NCBI GenBank assembly: GCA_016748015.1
Contig: JAAOMT010000690.1
Location: 466,790 to 530,789 of the forward strand
From: Geosiphon pyriformis
Taxonomy: Eukaryota; Glomeromycota; Glomeromycetes; Archaeosporales; Geosiphonaceae
Length of the DNA stretch: 64,000 bases
Direction: 5' to 3'
Shown here: positions 60,898 to 64,000 of the stretch, piece by piece
How the letters are laid out: every line of letters starts with the position of its first letter
Position numbering within the stretch: the stretch's first letter is position 1
Notes under the pieces: model-generated
The model's input: only the letters and a program-made list of their open reading frames with translations
Databases searched by the model: none
Told to the model about the DNA's origin: nothing
Program-made: the position numbers and the translations under genes

Positions 60898-62200
60898 CTA
60901 ATATAATACTCTGGAAAACGCAGCTGCTATAGCAGCATGAACTTTGGTCTCGGGATGAAACTCATCATAATAGAAATGACTCCTAGGATCAGAACAAATT
61001 TCCACCGCTTTTCCAGATTTTAAAATGATACAAGCATCCTTGAAATTCAAGCTTGAGTCTTGATTTTTCATGTTAACCTGTAACAATTCCCAAAACTTAG
61101 TGATATCAAATGAGTGAACAATAGCGTTTTGATGATCATCTTTGAATTTTTGGGTTTCTTCTTTTAGAAGTCGAGTTTCTGTTGCCGTAACGGATCGTAA
61201 TTTTTCAAGAAATTCAGCAGGAGAATCTTTGAAATATGGTAACTTGGAGATATCGAAGGTTGTTGGGAGAAGGAAATGTCGGATACCAGCTTGATAAAGT
61301 TTTACCCAGGTTAAAACAAGGTGTGCTACCACATTTCTTGGGTTGGCTTTACAGTCGGTAAATATGTAATCGTTACCGACGAGCCAGACCTGTATTTAAT
61401 TAAAGATGTGAGAATTCTTCCAAAGAATTCTTGAATTAAAATTTGAGCATAAAGTTTCTTAAAGAAAGACAAAGTATACCACGGCCAAAGTATTATTAAG
61501 GTTGGTTCCCCTGGGCACGCTATCCACAAAGTTTTTAGCCTGTTGTTTTAATCCGGGAACCTCGATATCCCAATTTGCTCCTGCTTTTCCTAAAGTTTCA
61601 TCTTAAAAGTTTTAGGAATTTAAAATCTTTAAAAGCAATTTTTCTTTGAATTTTTTGATTACCTTGACAAAGATCGTTGCTAAATGCAGAAAGAAGTAAC
61701 GTTTAATCAAAGAAATTGATTTTAATCTATTTTTTAAAATTCAAAAAATTCAAAAACCAAAAAAAAATTATTAATATTTTTAATCCATACTCTGCAGTTG
61801 CACCACCATACGCATAAGAAGTATACGAGATACCACCAAGCCTTTGGGACAAATACCATGGCCAGAGTGGTCCATTCGAATATCCACCTTTCCAAAATAA
61901 TTCTATCAATGGCCAGCTGCCTTTTGTCAAACGATAAACATTTCCTTCATCTTGGAATATAAAAAAGTTGAGTAGAGTTTAAGTATCAATCGATATTTTA
62001 ATCTTATAAATTAAAAATTTTCATTATAGCTAACCAGAATACGAATCACCAAATACTAGCACTCTATCAAACGTTGAATGGTTGAAGAAATTGGGGATTA
62101 TGAATCCTTTCCTCATTGAAACTTTAACCCCATTTACCGTTGATAACATGAAAAAAGATAGAAAGGTGAGAACTGTAATTAAATTCACTATTGAATTCAT
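60898..62200 (-). CDS. Secreted SGNH/GDSL hydrolase (esterase/lipase), 5 exons
   Basis: Minus-strand exons 62200-62035, 61950-61791, 61679-61663 (17 bases), 61601-61480 and 61389-60898 join in frame to 957 bases, 318 residues. The start chosen, at 62200, gives a signal peptide (MNSIVNLITVLTFLSFFMLS); an open frame continues upstream to 62368. Block I is VLVFGDSYSDEGN, with the nucleophile Ser at about residue 54. NGPLWPWYLSQ, YAYGGATADNDLCQG and NWDIEVPGLKQQ follow, then block III WLVGNDY (Gly and Asn) and block V FYYDEFHPETKVH (Asp and His). All catalytic residues are present, so hydrolysis of ester substrates outside the cell is likely. The substrate is unknown. A short G run lies upstream. 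Confidence 0.9.
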
Positions 62201-62378
62201 CAAAGTTTTTTTCTTGCTCTCAGAAAGGATGGACAGGAAATTGGAAAAATTTTTTAATGTTTTTATGAATTTATCCCGATTAGTGGGAAGTATGTCACAC
62301 ACCCCCTCCCTAACCGGTTTATACCATTTATGATCCTTGTGTTGTTTGCAGATTAATAAAAATTCCACAAAGATATAT

Positions 62379-62390
62379 GGGGGGGGGGGG
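62379..62390. repeat. G12 homopolymer
   Basis: Twelve consecutive G, very rare in this AT-rich DNA, about 180 bp upstream of the SGNH hydrolase start. Confidence 0.9.
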
Positions 62391-63382
<992 letters not shown>

Positions 63383-63384
<2 letters not shown>

Positions 63385-64000
63385 GTGGAAGATATATTAA
63401 GCATAAATTAATTGAAAAAATAAATCTTATATTATAAAAGAATAAATCTTATTTTTAGTAATAGAAACTGAAATTATGGTAAGTTTAAAAAATTATATTT
63501 AAAAAGTAATTGAGGTAAAATTGGATATCTGCTTTTATTGATTATAACTGAAATATTTTAAAAATTTGTAACACAAATATATTTGAATTTGTATTTTCCA
63601 AATTTATTGTTACATTTAATGAAATATTCCCGTGTTTTAAAAAAAAAGTAATTAACTTAAAAAGCAAGAAATATTATGTATAAAAAAATATTGGTAAATT
63701 AAATCGTTAATAGTGAAAGACTATATAAATTAAGCTATTAAGAAATAAAAATATAAAAATAATAGCTTCGAAACAAATATATATGCACATATTGAAACTT
63801 AGTTTCAATGAATATTAAATGGAAAAAGTTTCATCAAAGAGTTACAATAATAAATTTAATTTGATACTTTTAATAGCTTTAATTATTTATTTATTTAATA
63901 GCAACAAGATTTGTATCCGAGAAATGCTTTTGTAAACTGATATTTTTCAATGAACTTGGTGGCTTGAATAATAATAGACATAAATAAACATACACTAAAT
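63383..64000. other. Right end, nothing recognised
   Basis: AT-rich DNA without frame or repeat. Confidence 0.5.

Overview
The window looks like nuclear DNA of a fungus with a very AT-rich, repeat-loaded genome. Short introns with GT..AG borders, low-complexity Gln/His/Asn-rich protein, secreted lipase-like genes with several introns, and decayed LINE and Ty3/gypsy relics of a kind I associate from memory with arbuscular mycorrhizal fungi (Glomeromycotina, Rhizophagus-like) all point that way. No database search was possible, so the lineage is inference. No rRNA, tRNA or CRISPR array was found.

Layout. 0.4-8.1 kb: a complete but dead Ty3/gypsy LTR retrotransposon on the minus strand, with two LTRs, a 4-5 bp target duplication, gag, protease, RT, RNase H, integrase and an extra 3' ORF. 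8.1-18.1 kb: AT-rich DNA with the RNase H end of a dead LINE (10.2-11.9 kb), then a microsatellite-rich region upstream of a gene. 18.1-22.4 kb: a ten-exon plus-strand gene for a 1,040-residue low-complexity, probably nuclear regulatory protein. 22.4-40.5 kb: no convincing intact gene, but an inverted pair (plus a third partial copy) of an undescribed ~0.7 kb repeat, a direct repeat pair, a second LINE relic and many trinucleotide arrays. 40.5-50.0 kb: two solo LTRs of one ~960 bp family, one nested in the other at the equivalent internal site, a third relative, a third LINE relic, a decayed solo LTR of the 0.4-8.1 kb family, and a protease fragment. 50.4-51.0 kb: a Tc1/mariner transposase end. 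51.5-62.2 kb: a small gene cluster: an intact class 3 lipase-like gene, a broken paralogue, a small membrane-protein gene, and an intact secreted SGNH/GDSL hydrolase. 62.4-64 kb: a G run and a 345 bp AAT array.

The common thread is how the repeats died. Between the two LTRs of the gypsy element nearly all differences are transitions, many at CpG, and the premature stops that I checked in its pol, in the LINE RNase H and in the Tc1 relic fit C-to-T or G-to-A changes at Gln, Arg or Trp codons. The genes nearby do not show this. That suggests cytosine-methylation or RIP-like decay restricted to repeats.

Of the genes, three near the right end encode probably secreted or membrane-anchored lipid/ester hydrolase-fold proteins. 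Only the SGNH enzyme keeps all its catalytic residues; the class 3 lipase-like pair have lost the nucleophile serine.
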